Positions 26,561 through 39,989 of a stretch of 64,000 bases of DNA are shown here, piece after piece (the stretch's first letter is position 1; the number at the start of each line of letters is the position of its first letter). Position numbers and translations under genes: made by a program. Location of the stretch: assembly GCA_963513935.1 (NCBI GenBank), contig OY740769.1:69891712-69955711 (forward strand). Reading direction: 5' to 3'. The notes under the pieces were generated by a model. The model searched no databases. It was not told the origin of the DNA and was given only the letters and a program-made list of their open reading frames with translations. The stretch comes from Aphrophora alni. Taxonomy: Eukaryota; Arthropoda; Insecta; Hemiptera; Aphrophoridae.

Positions 26561-27566
26561 CACTACAAGTCCTCAATTAACTGAAATACATAGATTCAAG
26601 TTCTTGCTTTTTTGTTTTCACTTTTGCATTTTTTTTTTTACTAGCTGAAATGTCCTTTTAGCATGAACTTAACTTGTAAATCCTGCATGAACCAGCAGAA
26701 GTTGTAGAATTATACATGTTGAAATTAGTTATTGAACAGAGACCTATTACAAGTTTAAACACTTCAGTTGTAGGTTTATAAGCAATATACTTCTCTGTAA
26801 CTAAGCCCTGAAAATGCAATTTATTTGAAAATAAAATGTTATATATGTTAAACAAGTCAATCAATGATTTCACATTATAAAACTGGAAATTAAAAGAATT
26901 GCTATTTGTTTTAAAAGGACTGTTTGAATTTCTACTCTTATAATTTACAGACTAATTAAAATTTAGTTGTAATCAAATTTAATAATTTTCAATTGATGAT
27001 TTGACTTTATAATAACTAGAAATAAAAGGAATTGCTATTCGTTTTTCTTTCAAAATGTTATTTAAATTTATACTCTTAAAATTCACTAACAAATTAAAGT
27101 TTAGTTATAATTGAAAACAGTTTTAAAAATTTTACATTTATAAATAGAACACATATTTTAACTTAGTTAACTCAATGAAATTAAAACAGTGACTTTCCTT
27201 TACCTGGATCAAGAGTTGTCGAAAGCGTTGAAGACGAGCCATGAAGTATGAAGATTTTTGTTTTTAAATTTAGAAAAGAAAACTACTCACATTTTAGTAG
27301 CAACTGAAATGAGTATTTTCACCTTTTTTATGAAAGACAGATCAACATGATGATCGTTTAAACCCAAAAGAATTTTAGAAGACTTCTCGAACAAATGAGT
27401 TCAATGCAAAACCTAATAGCGGACTGGTTCTTTATCACCCTAAGTACCGTTAGAGCCTACCCCAAGAAAGTCGCCTGACGCTGCTTTTGGAGTTGTTCGC
27501 TAGGCTGCAGCACCTCCCGGCCACAACTTCAAGAAATATTAAAAGGGAGATTTCGTATGCCGGTAC
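26561..27566. other. Interior of the 2.08-kb element, no gene
   Basis: Only one short open frame (minus, 26,658-26,873) is present and it has no recognisable motif. The region 27,420-27,560 is GC-richer than its surroundings and unassigned. No transposase domain was seen, so the element would have depended on enzymes supplied in trans. Confidence 0.45.
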
Positions 27567-27745
27567 AACAGTTATTACAATTTATATCATTGGTGAATTA
27601 AATAATTTATTTTAATCTGAACTTCGCGATTGGCAATGTTCCGTCTTCATTAATAATGTAACTTTGGTACAACACTAGTTTGGAGGGAAGTAGGACTATC
27701 TGTGAAATAACGAAACTTGTTGATTTTGATAGCTTTGATCCCATT
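27567..27745 (-). repeat. Right terminal inverted repeat of the 2.08-kb element
   Basis: An inverted partner of 25,670-25,849. The outer end reads GATCCCATT, the complement of AATGGGATC, against AATGGTATC in the left copy. Confidence 0.75.
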
Positions 27746-28259
27746 ATATAATTTGCATATAAGCATTTTTAATTAATAGGTCAATATAATTCGAAACTTT
27801 ACATGCAATTTAAAATTCATACTACTTACAGGGAAATAGTTTTTCACAATATGTGTATACATATATATGTACAAATATATATTTGTATAACATTTGTTAG
27901 TATTCATTTATTTAATTTTAGTTTTAGGTTAATAACAATGTCAAAATCGATCATCTATCACCATGAATCAACAATTAATTTAAATAATCTCTGGTAATAA
28001 TTCTATACCTATTACTCTGGTATAATTTTATCTAAGTTTTTGGTAATAATTTTGTGGTATTGTTATCCACTTAAAAGTCGCTCACTTATTTATCAATCAA
28101 TTCACTACCAAAACAATAAATAACAATATTTACTTACATTTAGAGTACTATTCTTATAACTTCGCTTATCAAACAAAAAAAAAGATTTTTTGAAAATATA
28201 GACTTGAAAACCATAAAATAACCTCTGAATTTACATTTGAATATATGCCTCACATTTAT

Positions 28260-29130
28260 TTATGTGCTGTATTCTACGGGTTACTCGAAAAAATTTGTAT
28301 ACACTCTATTCATACGCTTCATTTCCTATTTAAATTTATTGACTTTCGTTATTTTGTAATTCTTTAAAACAATATGCTTCAAGTAACTGACAATTCCCCT
28401 CATCACCTATAGTTATTTTCCCAATAGTGCATTTCTCCCTAATTATTTTATATTTTGCCTGATGAAATAAGTTCATTGTCAAAAAATAAATTACGAAAAT
28501 TCATTAATAAAATAAACCTTTCTCAAAAAACCCTACTAAATTCTTCACAGAGTTGTATGCAGCCTTGATATTCAAAATCCGTAATAATATTGGTGATATT
28601 TGTTATACCAGTCGAAACCATATTACGCAATGTGTTGTTTTTATGCGCATAGGTACTATATTTAGATTTTCAAATCTTTTATAAGTCCTCTTTCCTACAA
28701 TTTATAAATATGTCTTGTATATACATTGGAAAGAAATCGGAGCAAAATGATTCCTAATGTTACAATTGATATGCATTACCAGTCACAATTATCAGCGATT
28801 TGGTCAGGAAGATTATAAACACTCACATTTTATTGTTGTATGACACCTAGTCAGGACAAAGAAAATTTATTAATCCTTAATACCTTGTAACTTTACATCC
28901 TTGTAGCTTTTAATTTCAGTTTTTTCAGGAACTCCTTTTAAAAACTTTAGGTGGACGTTTAGTTTACATTGTTTTATCTAAAACCTCAAATTGAATACTT
29001 TGTACTATACTTCTTGACTGTAATTCTGATGGATTCTGGGATTTATATATGATCTGATACTTTTAATATTGCATACTGTGCGATATCGTTTTTCTTCGTG
29101 TACAAATAAAACAGTCTGTCAATCTAATAT
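28260..29130. repeat. Diverged duplicate of 47,150-48,240
   Basis: Same-strand similarity, clearest at its two ends. At 28,300 TACACTCTATTCATACG matches TACACTTTATTCGCACG. At 28,960 TTTAGTTTACATTGTTTTAT matches TTTAGTTTACAAATGTTTTAT. Then come TTGCATACTGTGCGATATC against TTGCATGCACATTTGCGATATC, and AGTCTGTCA against AGTTTGTCA. Middle portions align less well. No coding frame is shared. Confidence 0.6.
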
Positions 29131-29226
29131 ATGTGTTTCATATACTATAGTTAATATATGTGTTTCATATACTATAGTATAGTTTCATATACTATAGTTT
29201 ATATACTATAGTTTCATATACTATAT
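29125..29226 (+). repeat. Tandem repeat built on TTTCATATACTATAGT
   Basis: Four to five partial copies of a unit containing TTTCATATACTATAG, at first spaced by TTAATATATGTG and then compressed. ATACTATAGT gives the array self-complementary character. Confidence 0.85.
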
Positions 29227-29230
29227 GTTG

Positions 29231-32200
29231 CTTTACTACCTCCTAAACAATAAAACTATGTGTGTATTTTTCGATTTTTCCTATGCATGGTACATTTTAA
29301 TTTCGCCCCTCTTTTATAATACTTATAAGTTATAGCAAGACTAAAGTTACATAAGTATGTCAAAAGTTTTGTTTCATTTTTTAATAATCTATAATATATG
29401 TAATGTATAAGCATAACTTGTACAACGTTCATAAACTGTCGAGAGATATTTTGTATAAAATAGGGCTTCAGAATTTTTATTATATCTAGATATTTCAAAA
29501 ACATTAAACCCCTCATTGGTTTACCCGCCTTGTAAATATATATTGAGCTTGACTTCGGAGATAATATTAGGCCTATATAGAAAATAACTCGAACACAAGA
29601 TCTCGCAAAAATTATTTAATCAAACGCGTTATAACAACAAAGTCTCCATCCTCAGTGATACAAGAGGTACAATAACGAAACTATAACTATAACGCATTGG
29701 AGTAGAAAATACACTATTTTTTTATATTGACTTAATATCCATATCAGAGTGCGAGAAGCTGTGAATGATGAACTGAAAACTATCCGTAGAAGAGCTAGTA
29801 TATTCAGAAATGGTTTAATTAAACTATACTTACAATAATTTAATTGTTTTAATAATGGAGAGCTTACCTGACAGCTTACCACCATCACTTTGAGGTTTTC
29901 ACATGATGTTTGAACAAACGAGACAACAGTGTTTAACACTTAAAATATAGAATACGAACTGATTTCCAGTGACTTTCATGACTTAACCTATGTGATAATA
30001 TTTGTTTTCCTTTGTTGAAGAAATATCAACTTTGCCCTGAAAAAAATGTGGTCATTTTGAAAATGTATTATACTGGTCTAGATGATAATGTCTATATCTA
30101 TATTTTTAAATTATGTTCATCGTAGACAAGCATTTGTATATAAAAATTTTACTGTGAATTATACATTTTTGTACAATTATGCCTTATGCATAATTGCCAC
30201 GATGGTTTACCAATTACATTAAATCTAATAATCTCACCAAAATTTGTAGCAAAATTTTAATAAATTTGTGTAAATACTGAGGAAAAACAGCAACAAATTT
30301 AAAATGCTGACATTTTGTATTCCATATATTCAATCAGGAGTACAATAATTTATGAGAATATGATCAGAAATGTACGTAAACGCAGGTTTCAAAATTGACA
30401 GTTATAACAAGTATAACATTACCACAACATGCGAATGAATTGAACTTCTATTTTTATTATCAAGTTTTGCAGCTATTTTGTTTTTTCATTGGTAAAGTGA
30501 GAAAAATATTGATTTCTTATTTCTTAATTTCAACAAACCCAAGAATTAAATAAACAACATGTTGTTGTATATCCGTCCTCATGTCTGTAGTTCTTAGTTG
30601 TGAAACTAATTTATTCAAAATGTAGTTTGTACGTCTTTTAAACAGTAAAATATGATCATCTAATTTTGAAATTTTGGAGTACCTCACGTAATAAAGAATT
30701 GAAAAATCATGTTTGTTTATTTCCCCTTCTTCAGATTTGGCTCTAATGGTTTTGATGAAATTTAGTTTAATAATAGCATTTTAGGGTATAAAGAAAATAT
30801 GTATATTTAGCTATCTTATTGAATTCGGAGTTTAGTAACATCTGTGAAAACTTAAAATTGGCTTTATTCCTAAAATATTATTACAACAACTCAAAAGTTA
30901 GGGATATCAGATACATGAAACAAAACATAAAATATAGCCTATAAAATTCTACTTTAATATAGATTCAAATTTATACTAATACCTAAAAAACTAATAATTT
31001 TGTAGAAAAAGTCTTACAAAATAAATAGAAGATACCTGGGATGAAACGTACCTGTAACAAACTATTAAACTTCAGTAACAAACTTTAGATCATAAATTTA
31101 TTATAATCAGTAGTATATTACATCTAGAAAATGTAAAATTTTATTTAAATATTGATTATTTTAAATCGAAAATTAATTGAATCTTTACATACAAACAGAT
31201 ATGGATTTTTCTTTAAACTACTACAAAAATGTTGATGAATGATTAACGTAATGTATTCTATAAAGTCATAAACATACTCTATCGATCGTCAGTTCTACAT
31301 GAAATTTTCGATAATCAGTATTATGTTACTACATATTATTAATAGTAGGTGAATTATATGTCACTCGGTGATTTAAATAGTAAAGCCGACAAACAAAATA
31401 TTTTCCTTAACACATCACATTTACCCACGCTCTCCTGTGTATCTTTCAGATCATAACAATCTACGTAATGTTTTTCAACACGGTGGAAGGAAAATTCTAT
31501 ATGTTGTAAATTTTTTCTCATTTAATTTGACGCTTTCGTGTCCTCATTTTTTAGGTTGATACTAAAATTTACAAGTTAACAAAATATAGACTAAAACAAT
31601 ATTTAGTATTCAGGTTCAAAACTAAATAATGGTAATATCTGAAATCTACTCGTAATTTCTTTATCCTTACAACAATATAAAGATAACCTAAAACTTTTTA
31701 CTTTTGTACCATCACTGATAAAAAGCAAGAGAAAAGAAGAGACAAGATAATAGAATCCCCTGGGAAAACAATGCCGCGTCTAATTGCAAATTATCCCTCA
31801 CACCATCCATAGTAAAGAGCAGTCTGAACCTCCTTTGCCTGTGGGTGGTTTTGTTTATGTAAAATGTTCAAGTCTTTTAGTGCGTGAATTTTCAAACATT
31901 TTACCAGTATTTTTAGGTAAAGTAACAGGTAAAGTAAAGGTAACAGGTAAAGTAAATTTTAATAGAAAATATACGTATATATTTTTTTAATATCTCCAGA
32001 TTGTTCTTACTCTATTTACAAAAATTACTTCAACCCATTTTTTAATTTAGTTTTTAGTTTTGTTTTAGTAATATTTCGTTTATAGAAACGTATGTCTAAC
32101 GAAACCCTAAGAAAAAATCAAAAGATATCACATTTTATGAACACTCCTTAAGATATCCTTTATAAAGTGGAGGTTGAAGGAATTGCGTCATAAGTATCAA

Positions 32201-33229
32201 CTACGTTATCAATAAGAATCAATGAGAGTTCAGTAATCGCTCATTGTTCGTTAATCGCTTTACAACTGTTATATGATGTTAATTATTGATGTGCCGCTTG
32301 TTGTTAAATTTTCATTTATTTTTATTCGTTCAGCGATGAATTAACAATCACAAGAAGAGAGATCGGAGAATGTGATTCATGCTACCATTTTCTAATCTAA
32401 AATATATTTTCCTAAAAATAAAAAAAACTATAATTCAGAATAAAGTACAGGATGTGCAATCTTTATCTGTGGTTGAACACCACAGACCTAGAATGTTTTA
32501 TTTTCAGTAACATATTTTTCCCATGCAGTATTATTTAGACATACTATTGCCTATATAATCTCTATTGCCTCCTACATTAATAATATCCTGATACTTTAAA
32601 TAATCAGTTTATTTGATTTCCGACATTTTATCGAAATTATTTGAGATACAACAATGAGAAAATATGATATCAGAAAATGTATTAACCTATAACAATTTAC
32701 AATTTTAATATTCATTGTAAAAATTTAATCTCTTTTCCACATCACTCTTGTTACTCGTGGTTACTCTTCATTTACACACCTTTATCTGCTATCATTTTCA
32801 CAATATTTAGAACAAAATAGGACTACAGTTCAACACTGAATAATACTGTCAAGGGAGGATTAAGGTAGTTATTGACAAAATCTTAAAGCTAAGGATTGAT
32901 AACAGGTTATATTGCAAAGGTTGCTTTATAAATTTCTCATTCACAATAAAAGTACGTTTCGCTCTCGGTTCTATTTCAATCACCTAAAAACAAATATAAG
33001 ACGTAGATATGTAATTTCGGATCAAGAGATTTTATATTTTCGATAAACATAATAAAAAGAGTTTAATGTATAGGCGGAAAAAATTGATGTTTAATTTTCG
33101 TTAATACTAATTTAATGTTTTACTAAATATCTCTGCATGTATGTTTGGTATTGAACTCTCGAAAATATATTGATTGGATTGAATTTGGTAATGTAATGCT
33201 ACTTCCAAAAGGTTATTGTTGTTAATTGT
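29231..33229. other. AT-rich DNA without recognised gene
   Basis: Minus-strand open frames at 29,256-29,516 (86 codons) and 29,652-29,939 (95 codons) have hydrophobic but motif-free readings. Position 29,621-29,665 holds one arm of a repeat also seen at 46,713 (see that entry). A short tandem of AGGTAAAGTAA-type units lies near 31,915-31,957. No gene is supported. Confidence 0.5.
29621..29690 (+). repeat. Related arm of the 46.7-kb hairpin family
   Basis: The left-arm-like sequence CAAACGCGTTATAACAACAA and the following CCTCAGTGA resemble the 46,713 arm. A downstream ACTATAACTATAAC recalls the nested stem. The opposite arm is not seen here. Confidence 0.5.
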
Positions 33230-34000
33230 GATGACAAAATTAAATTATAAGATTACAAATTTAAGAGTACCTATCAATCCAAAGTGTTATTTCCTTTTAA
33301 ATCAACTAAAATTTTTGTCAATCTCTGTAACTTTTAAAATCTAAAAAAAGTATTGATCATCGAATTTCAAAAATTTCGTAATGGAGTTTTAGCTAAAATT
33401 TCTCATCAAATCCTAACGGTTTGATCGAAAACATCGACATTATTTAAATTGACTGTAAAGACTTCAATATAAAATTTTTAGTTAAGAACAAAAATCAACA
33501 TAATATAATCAGACTCTTTGTTTGGATAGAAAAGGTAAACAATATGAACCATTATTGGAGTCTATGAAAACTCATTATCGTCTAAATTCTACGAAACTTT
33601 TACAAGTAATTACTCTGTTTCAGAATCTTATTATTTTACTATGTAAATGTAAAAGGTTTACTTGTTTCACATTATTTGTACATTAAGTCAATAAGAGTGT
33701 CTATAAGTTAATATAGATTATTCTTTAAAAACATAATAATTCCAATGATTGCTATAAAAATGAAGGCTTTTTTTAAGCCTATTTCTCGTTATAATAACAA
33801 TATACCCAGTGTTAGGTAATTTATACTCATACAACCCAATACTGTACCTCGAGCGGAAGCATTCCCAATGCTTTGCTCCAGTAATTAAAGTTTTATTGCA
33901 AACCTTTGATTTTCAATTTATTCTACTGACGAATGGTGTTTTAAAAAAGAGATTTGTGATTTTACATTCTATGAACTGAATATTTAAATTCAATATAAGA
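33230..34000. repeat. Diverged duplicate of 53,980-54,560
   Basis: Same-strand similarity. GAATTTCAAAAATTTCG matches GAAATTTCAAAAATTGA. CCCAATACTGTACCTCGAGCG matches ACCAATACTGCATGACGAAAA, each followed by ATTCCC. GCAAACCTTTGATTTTCAATTTA then matches ACAAACTTTAGATCTTCAATTTA, followed by (T/C)CTTA or TTCTAC and CTGACG(A/G)(A/T)GGTG. This block follows the 28.26-29.13 kb block in the same order as its partner follows 47.15-48.24 kb. Confidence 0.6.
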
Positions 34001-37000
34001 AGAGTAAGATTTTAAACATAGGTTTTTCTGTTGGTGTGGTTATATGTTTATTGTAGAATAGGATATTTTAGAAATAGACACGTTTCAATACAATTAATTC
34101 ATATTATTTAGATAATAAATTCATGTTTGAATAAATTTAGGTTGTTGTATTAAAAATCGTCTGTAAGTCCGTTGTGAATGTCGTTATGTCTCAATATTGT
34201 CGCTAAAGATTTCGATTAAATTTTGATGAAACCTGAATATGTTAATGATGACTTGTTTAGACGAAACCAGCACTGTAAATATACAATATTACGTCAATAG
34301 TATGCAAATATATATATATATATATATAGCAAGAAAACCATTAATCGTCCAAAACCACACCATCACATTTTGGCTCTGCAATATATTTTGTGTATGCCCA
34401 CATCCCATATTATCTAATAAAATTCTGATTCTGAGAAAATGAGTATGTATAATTTTATCACATGTAATTACTTATGTAAGTTATATATAACAGGTATTTT
34501 TGTTCAAACTTTATATTTTTATTTAATAATTAATAATTATTAATTTCAAAATATCTACTTTCTTGCGCGTTGATATAGTAAACAAAAACATTTGATTATT
34601 GAATTTTTTTCGTGTGTTTAAAATATATAAAATGTATAAATGCAAATTAATTAACGAGAATTTACTTACAATAATTTTATTAATTACTGTAAATATATTT
34701 ACAACTAATAAAACTTCACAGTACTTTGATATCGGTTTAGTTAGGTATAAATTGATATATTACTTGGTCCTTTAAAACATTTGTTTCGTGTACTTCTGCT
34801 CATTGAGGGTAAAAGACGGCTTAAAATACTATACAGTTACAAAAAGAAAATCAAACAATATATAAAATGTCCTCAATATTTAATAATGTTCAATATATAT
34901 GGCATAATCCATTTCAATCGTATAACATTATAACAACTTAAAAACATAATATTTTCTTTTAGGGTGCCATGAATTTCTATCGCTAATACAATCTGAGTTT
35001 TATCAAGTTAAGAATATACCTCATTTGTTGGCAAATCAGTGCTAATTAAAACTTTTTTCCATTACGATTACAAACTGACGACATTACCCTGTCGCTTCGG
35101 TAAATCTTTCAAGGTGGACAATATTATAGTGTAAGTAGAACAGATATGAAGCCTAACTTCACAGAAAATTATCGACTGTTAATCAATTTAATGTAATTAA
35201 GCTATTCAAGATATTTCCTTATGACATTTTGGTAAACATTCCAAAATTACTTCTAAACTTTCATGGACATAGTTGTAGTGGTTAAATAATGTATTGGAAC
35301 TTATAAATATCTCATAACTAATAGTTTTATAGTCAGAAATACCCGTTGAATAGATAAAAAAACTCATTCAATACAAATTTATTCGTTGAAAATATCCGGT
35401 TTATCAGGTTGTGTTAATATATATCATCTCTTTAAACACTGATTTTAATAAAACTGTATGTGGTTCTTATAGTTGAATATAATACCATAGTATTAAACGT
35501 AATTTGATCAATTCTTTCATAGTCAAGTGATATTATACATTACAAAATGTATTAAATCTAACGAGTTGGTGAGTTTGATTTAGGATTAAGTTTGACTGAC
35601 ATGAGTGTAAACGTAAATAAGATAAAATATTTTTATTTTAGACTAAATATGAATTTAATACCGTTTATGGGCTAAACTGTATTTCTAAAATAAAATATCA
35701 GAAATTAAAGTTCAAACTTTATTTAGGACCAAATGTTTAACCGTTCAGTGTAAGGTCAATAACGGATAATTTTCAAACTGAAAGTAATGAAGAATTAGGT
35801 TTCTTCTGAAATTAATACGAAATTGAAAATAATTTAATTTCGTGACACAAATTTTAAAAAAAATGTGTTAGCTACCACCGATAATTACAATATGGTTCTG
35901 AAATCATCCATGACTAAATTAAATATACTTATAGCTCTACATCAGAAACTCAGATTTAAATTTATGCTGGCTTAATTTTTAATGGTAATGGTTACTTCGT
36001 TGCTGTTAATGTTAACAGTTGTGATTACAAATAATAATAATAATTAATTAATAACTTATGTATTTCTTAAAATTCCTAATAAGGAATATTTTTAAGACAG
36101 AAGCAAAACAACTATTTGTAAATACATTCCTATCGTACGCACATATGTAATTTTGATTCTAGTTGCAAAACAGATTATAAATATATGATTTTCTCACTGT
36201 TAAATTAAAAAGAAGCTTGCAAAATTATTTAAAAAATGAAATAATTCCCTGAGTAAACCGAAACTTTACCCGTCTATGGTGAGTTAATACGTCATCTTTG
36301 TATTACTGAAACGAAACGGGGGGAATCAAGCTGTGATACAATAATTGTCACTAAGAACGTCAGCAGAAATTCACTATAACAATGTTTTATAAAATCATCA
36401 ACTAAAAACTTTTTAAAGGTTTAGAAATAAAATAATAAATTATAACTTTGTGTATACATGAAACAGGAAAAATCTTCTTTTTTTTCACTTGTCGTAAACT
36501 TATGTAAAAAAAAATACTACAAAGGAAAAAAAATATGTATTATTACAGTATATTTAATGACATATTACTTTTTTACTATTAATATATTATTATAATTTAC
36601 AGATTAGTTTTAGTAATTATTATTTCTATAATAATTATCGAAATAAGTATAACATAAAATTAACAACACAAACTTACTCCTTCATTGTTTTAAAATTATC
36701 TACCAAAGTTAAAAGACAATATATTTTTGCCAGTTGACGTATTTTGTACTATTGACCTTAATTTTATATTTATTGAGATTAAGATACAGTTACCAAAATC
36801 ATATTTTGATAGCTAATTTTTTGATTGATTGTTTTTATATTTGTAAAAATACAAAGTACATGGTGTGATTTTAGTAATTGTCCTGACTTTTCCTTATTAA
36901 ACTTATTTTAATTGTAATAATCCAGTTTATTGGTTTGTTAATCATTTTGATTTTAATTGTTTTAATTGTTTTGATTGGAAATGTTAGGAGACTTACAAAG

Positions 37001-39221
37001 TACAATAAATTAAGACTACACCTCCCAGACAGTCATTTCCGGCAAAGTCAAGGTTTAAAATAGCAAACATCAATCTATCGGTCTCACACAGTGTGCAATT
37101 GTTAGTGAAAAATCTTAATATTATAAAATCAGCAATACTGGTGGATGAAAATCCTTCTTCATAGAAACTTGTCCTCTGGGAATAAATAAATTATAAAATA
37201 TACAACTAAATAGGAGTAGGCTCAGAAAACTAAATTACAAAAAAATTAATATAATGTAGTGTAAATTTAATTAAATTAAAAGTAAAATTAAAAATCAGTT
37301 AAGAATTTTAAATGTATAAATAATCAATTAATTTTTTAAAATTAAACAAGTATTTTGAAAAAAATATAAAAAACATTATTTTCTTTCATTTTTAGAAAAA
37401 GAGATAAAATAAATTTACTGTCAGACATAGTAAAAGATGACAGTATTCAACGACAGTCATTTTTCCAGAAGTTCCAAATACGTTTTGAAATGTATGTATA
37501 AAATAATAATTACAATTTAAAAATAGCCTAGAAAGAGTCTATATTATACTTAATTGAGCAATCATATAGTTTTATGAGATTTTTATAATATCTTTTTCCA
37601 AAGAAAAAAATGTTTAATCAAAATATAATTTAAACAAATTATATTAAAATATTTTATGAAATATAATGTATAACAAAAAATTATTTTATAAATGAAGATA
37701 AAATATAAGGCTTATAATTTCTTTTTTATATTATAAATATCATTTGATATCTGTGCATGTGGTACATGATTGTTGTAATTAGTTTTTAAGTAATAAAAAG
37801 TGTAAATGTAGACATCCAACTTATTTTACGTAATTTTTATTTATTTTTTTTTTGTTTTACTACAAGGAATCTCTATATTTATTATCTCTTATTTTCTAAG
37901 AAACACCATAAACACAGCCAAGCAGTAACTATTATTTTGAAACTTTATGAAGATTAACGTCATTAAATAGTACACCGTTTATCGTTTTGGTATTAACATG
38001 AATTAAAATCATCCATTTTGTACAAAGAAACAACATGTTTCATAAATATTGTCCAATGACTTTAATATATAGTGTTAATAACTACTATGATAAACTTTAA
38101 CATACATAATATTGTTGACTAGTATTTCCGAAATATTATGTTACAATATTTTTCTCTCTTTTCTCCTTTGAAAAATGTCTTTGTCCAATGGCAATTTTAG
38201 AGTTATCATTTAAAAGATTAGATTTTAAAGTGCTTCCATAATAACACTTTCTATGTCTTTGCATGTACTTTGTAAATGTTGAATAGTTTAATTAATTAAA
38301 GATTATCATCTGGTAACAAAGTTGGAGATTGTCTTCAAACATTTCCTTACAAACTTCCTCTACATTCTTATTGACTTTCGTATTGCGGACATTTTTATTT
38401 TAGAGATACTGGAATTTTGTTTAGATTAATTTTGGATAGAACAAATATTTCGTATAAGATTTAGAAATTAAATATCCCATTGCATATAGGTTTCTTAAAG
38501 TGTTATTTAATATGTGTAAAAATAAACACTAACACTAACGAATAGGACTAACAAATAATAATTACATCTTTTCATCTTAACGTTATCATTATTTAGGACA
38601 TTATAATTCTAATTTCGGTAACTCTCTCAGGTAACTCGGGTAAGGGACTACCTCAATAAATCTTAATATTAATTTTTAGACTCTCAGAGTGCTGGGGTGA
38701 AGCTAAGCATTAAAAATAATTACCTTGGTTTACGAAGATCGAAATAACTTTTTCTTGAGTTTTTTATACCCACTTTCACTTTCTCATTTTACAGTTCTTT
38801 AAAATTAATGTATAACATAATTATATATCCCGCTTGAAAATTTTACCTCCTCCTTAACGGCCTTTAAATTCCAATATTGAAAATTGTGCTCTAAAGAAAC
38901 ACCCTATTAAAACAACGTAAATTGTAGTTAAATAACACCTTACTTGAAACAGGTTGGAAGTTTCTACCCAGCTACTTTGTACATTATTGTAACTGAACAC
39001 AAAATATCATTGCGGGCATTGCCTAATATTTAGTGTAACGTTGGAGAGAATTGTTGATCTGTTTGCAATAATGTTTTGCCAATTGACAAAAAAAAAAAAT
39101 TAATAAAATATAAAGCTGATTATACTAAGAATCCATAACTTAATGAATGAGTTGTGATTTAATGAAATTGTCGTTCACTTACTGATAATTATATATGTAT
39201 GAAATTAGTGCTATTTGTTAG
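34001..39221. other. AT-rich DNA without recognised gene
   Basis: Five kilobases with no open frame above about 67 codons and no recognised element. A short (TA)n tract lies at about 34,308-34,328. Nothing else can be supported. Confidence 0.55.
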
Positions 39222-39333
39222 AAATTTTAAGTTATGCAAATCCATTTGAAATTAATAAAATTCCCTATAAAAACTAGTACTTCTTAGTGTTTGTATGTTA
39301 TCAATAGTTTCCAGATGATGATACAAAATCATT
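39222..39333 (+). repeat. Left inverted repeat, 112 bp
   Basis: A near-perfect inverted partner of 39,704-39,815. Similarity ends abruptly after ACAAAATCATT. Confidence 0.9.
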
Positions 39334-39703
39334 TTATACATATAATAGTTATAACTATTGTTATTTTTTAAGGAAAATTATGACATATTTCCAACCTTAA
39401 ACGCACGTTTTATATTTGTAAAAGTTTTATATCGAATCAACTTTTAAATTTTTTGGTATTTTATATAATATCCACGGAGCTAAACATGTTTCTTATTATA
39501 ATTTAGAAAAAAAGTCTGATTGTTTTAAAAGGTATTATATTTTTGGAGGGATATAACAAAGTACCTGAACTAAATTTACCGATTATTAGATTTGCTGAGT
39601 CAGATAAATTATAATTCATGCTGCTTCAGTAAACTTTCCGTAGAACAGTTTTCTCTACTTTTGGCAACCATTGTGTTTTAAAGAACAATATATTTTTCAT
39701 GAC

Positions 39704-39815
39704 AATGATTTTGTATAATCATCTGGAAACTATTGATAACATACAAACACTAAGAAGTACTAGTTTTTATAGGGAATTTTATTAATTTCAAATGGATTTG
39801 CATAACTTAAAATTT
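39704..39815 (-). repeat. Right inverted repeat, 112 bp
   Basis: An inverted partner of 39,222-39,333 with one visible mismatch. Confidence 0.9.
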
Positions 39816-39989
39816 ATAATTAAATAGCTTATTAAATATCAAGAGACTTAAAATATTAAATAACAGCATATTTTTAGTTGGTCATTATTTTTTACACAAT
39901 ACGATATTAAAATGTGTTTTACGGTTAAAAAAGTTATTATAGTTGATATTTTGTGTTTGCTTTACTTTTTTTCTGTTTTCTGAGATGTT

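Larger units (their letters stand above)
39222..39815. mobile_element. 594-bp element with near-identical 112-bp inverted repeats
   Basis: Positions 39,222-39,333 and 39,704-39,815 are inverted copies differing at one base by eye (GATGATGATA against GATGATTATA). The arms end with AAATTTTAAGTTATGCAAATCC at the outside, and TTAA occurs symmetrically at 39,227-39,230 and 39,807-39,810. If that TTAA is a target duplication, the element proper starts GTTATGCAAATCC. The 370-bp interior has no coding frame. The size, arm length and lack of coding fit a non-autonomous MITE; the high arm identity suggests recent insertion or gene conversion. The superfamily is not assigned. Confidence 0.8.

Noticed and set aside
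29652..29939. 95-codon minus open frame
   Set aside because: The length is not exceptional for 64 kb. It has no motif, and its composition is as expected from AT-rich DNA.
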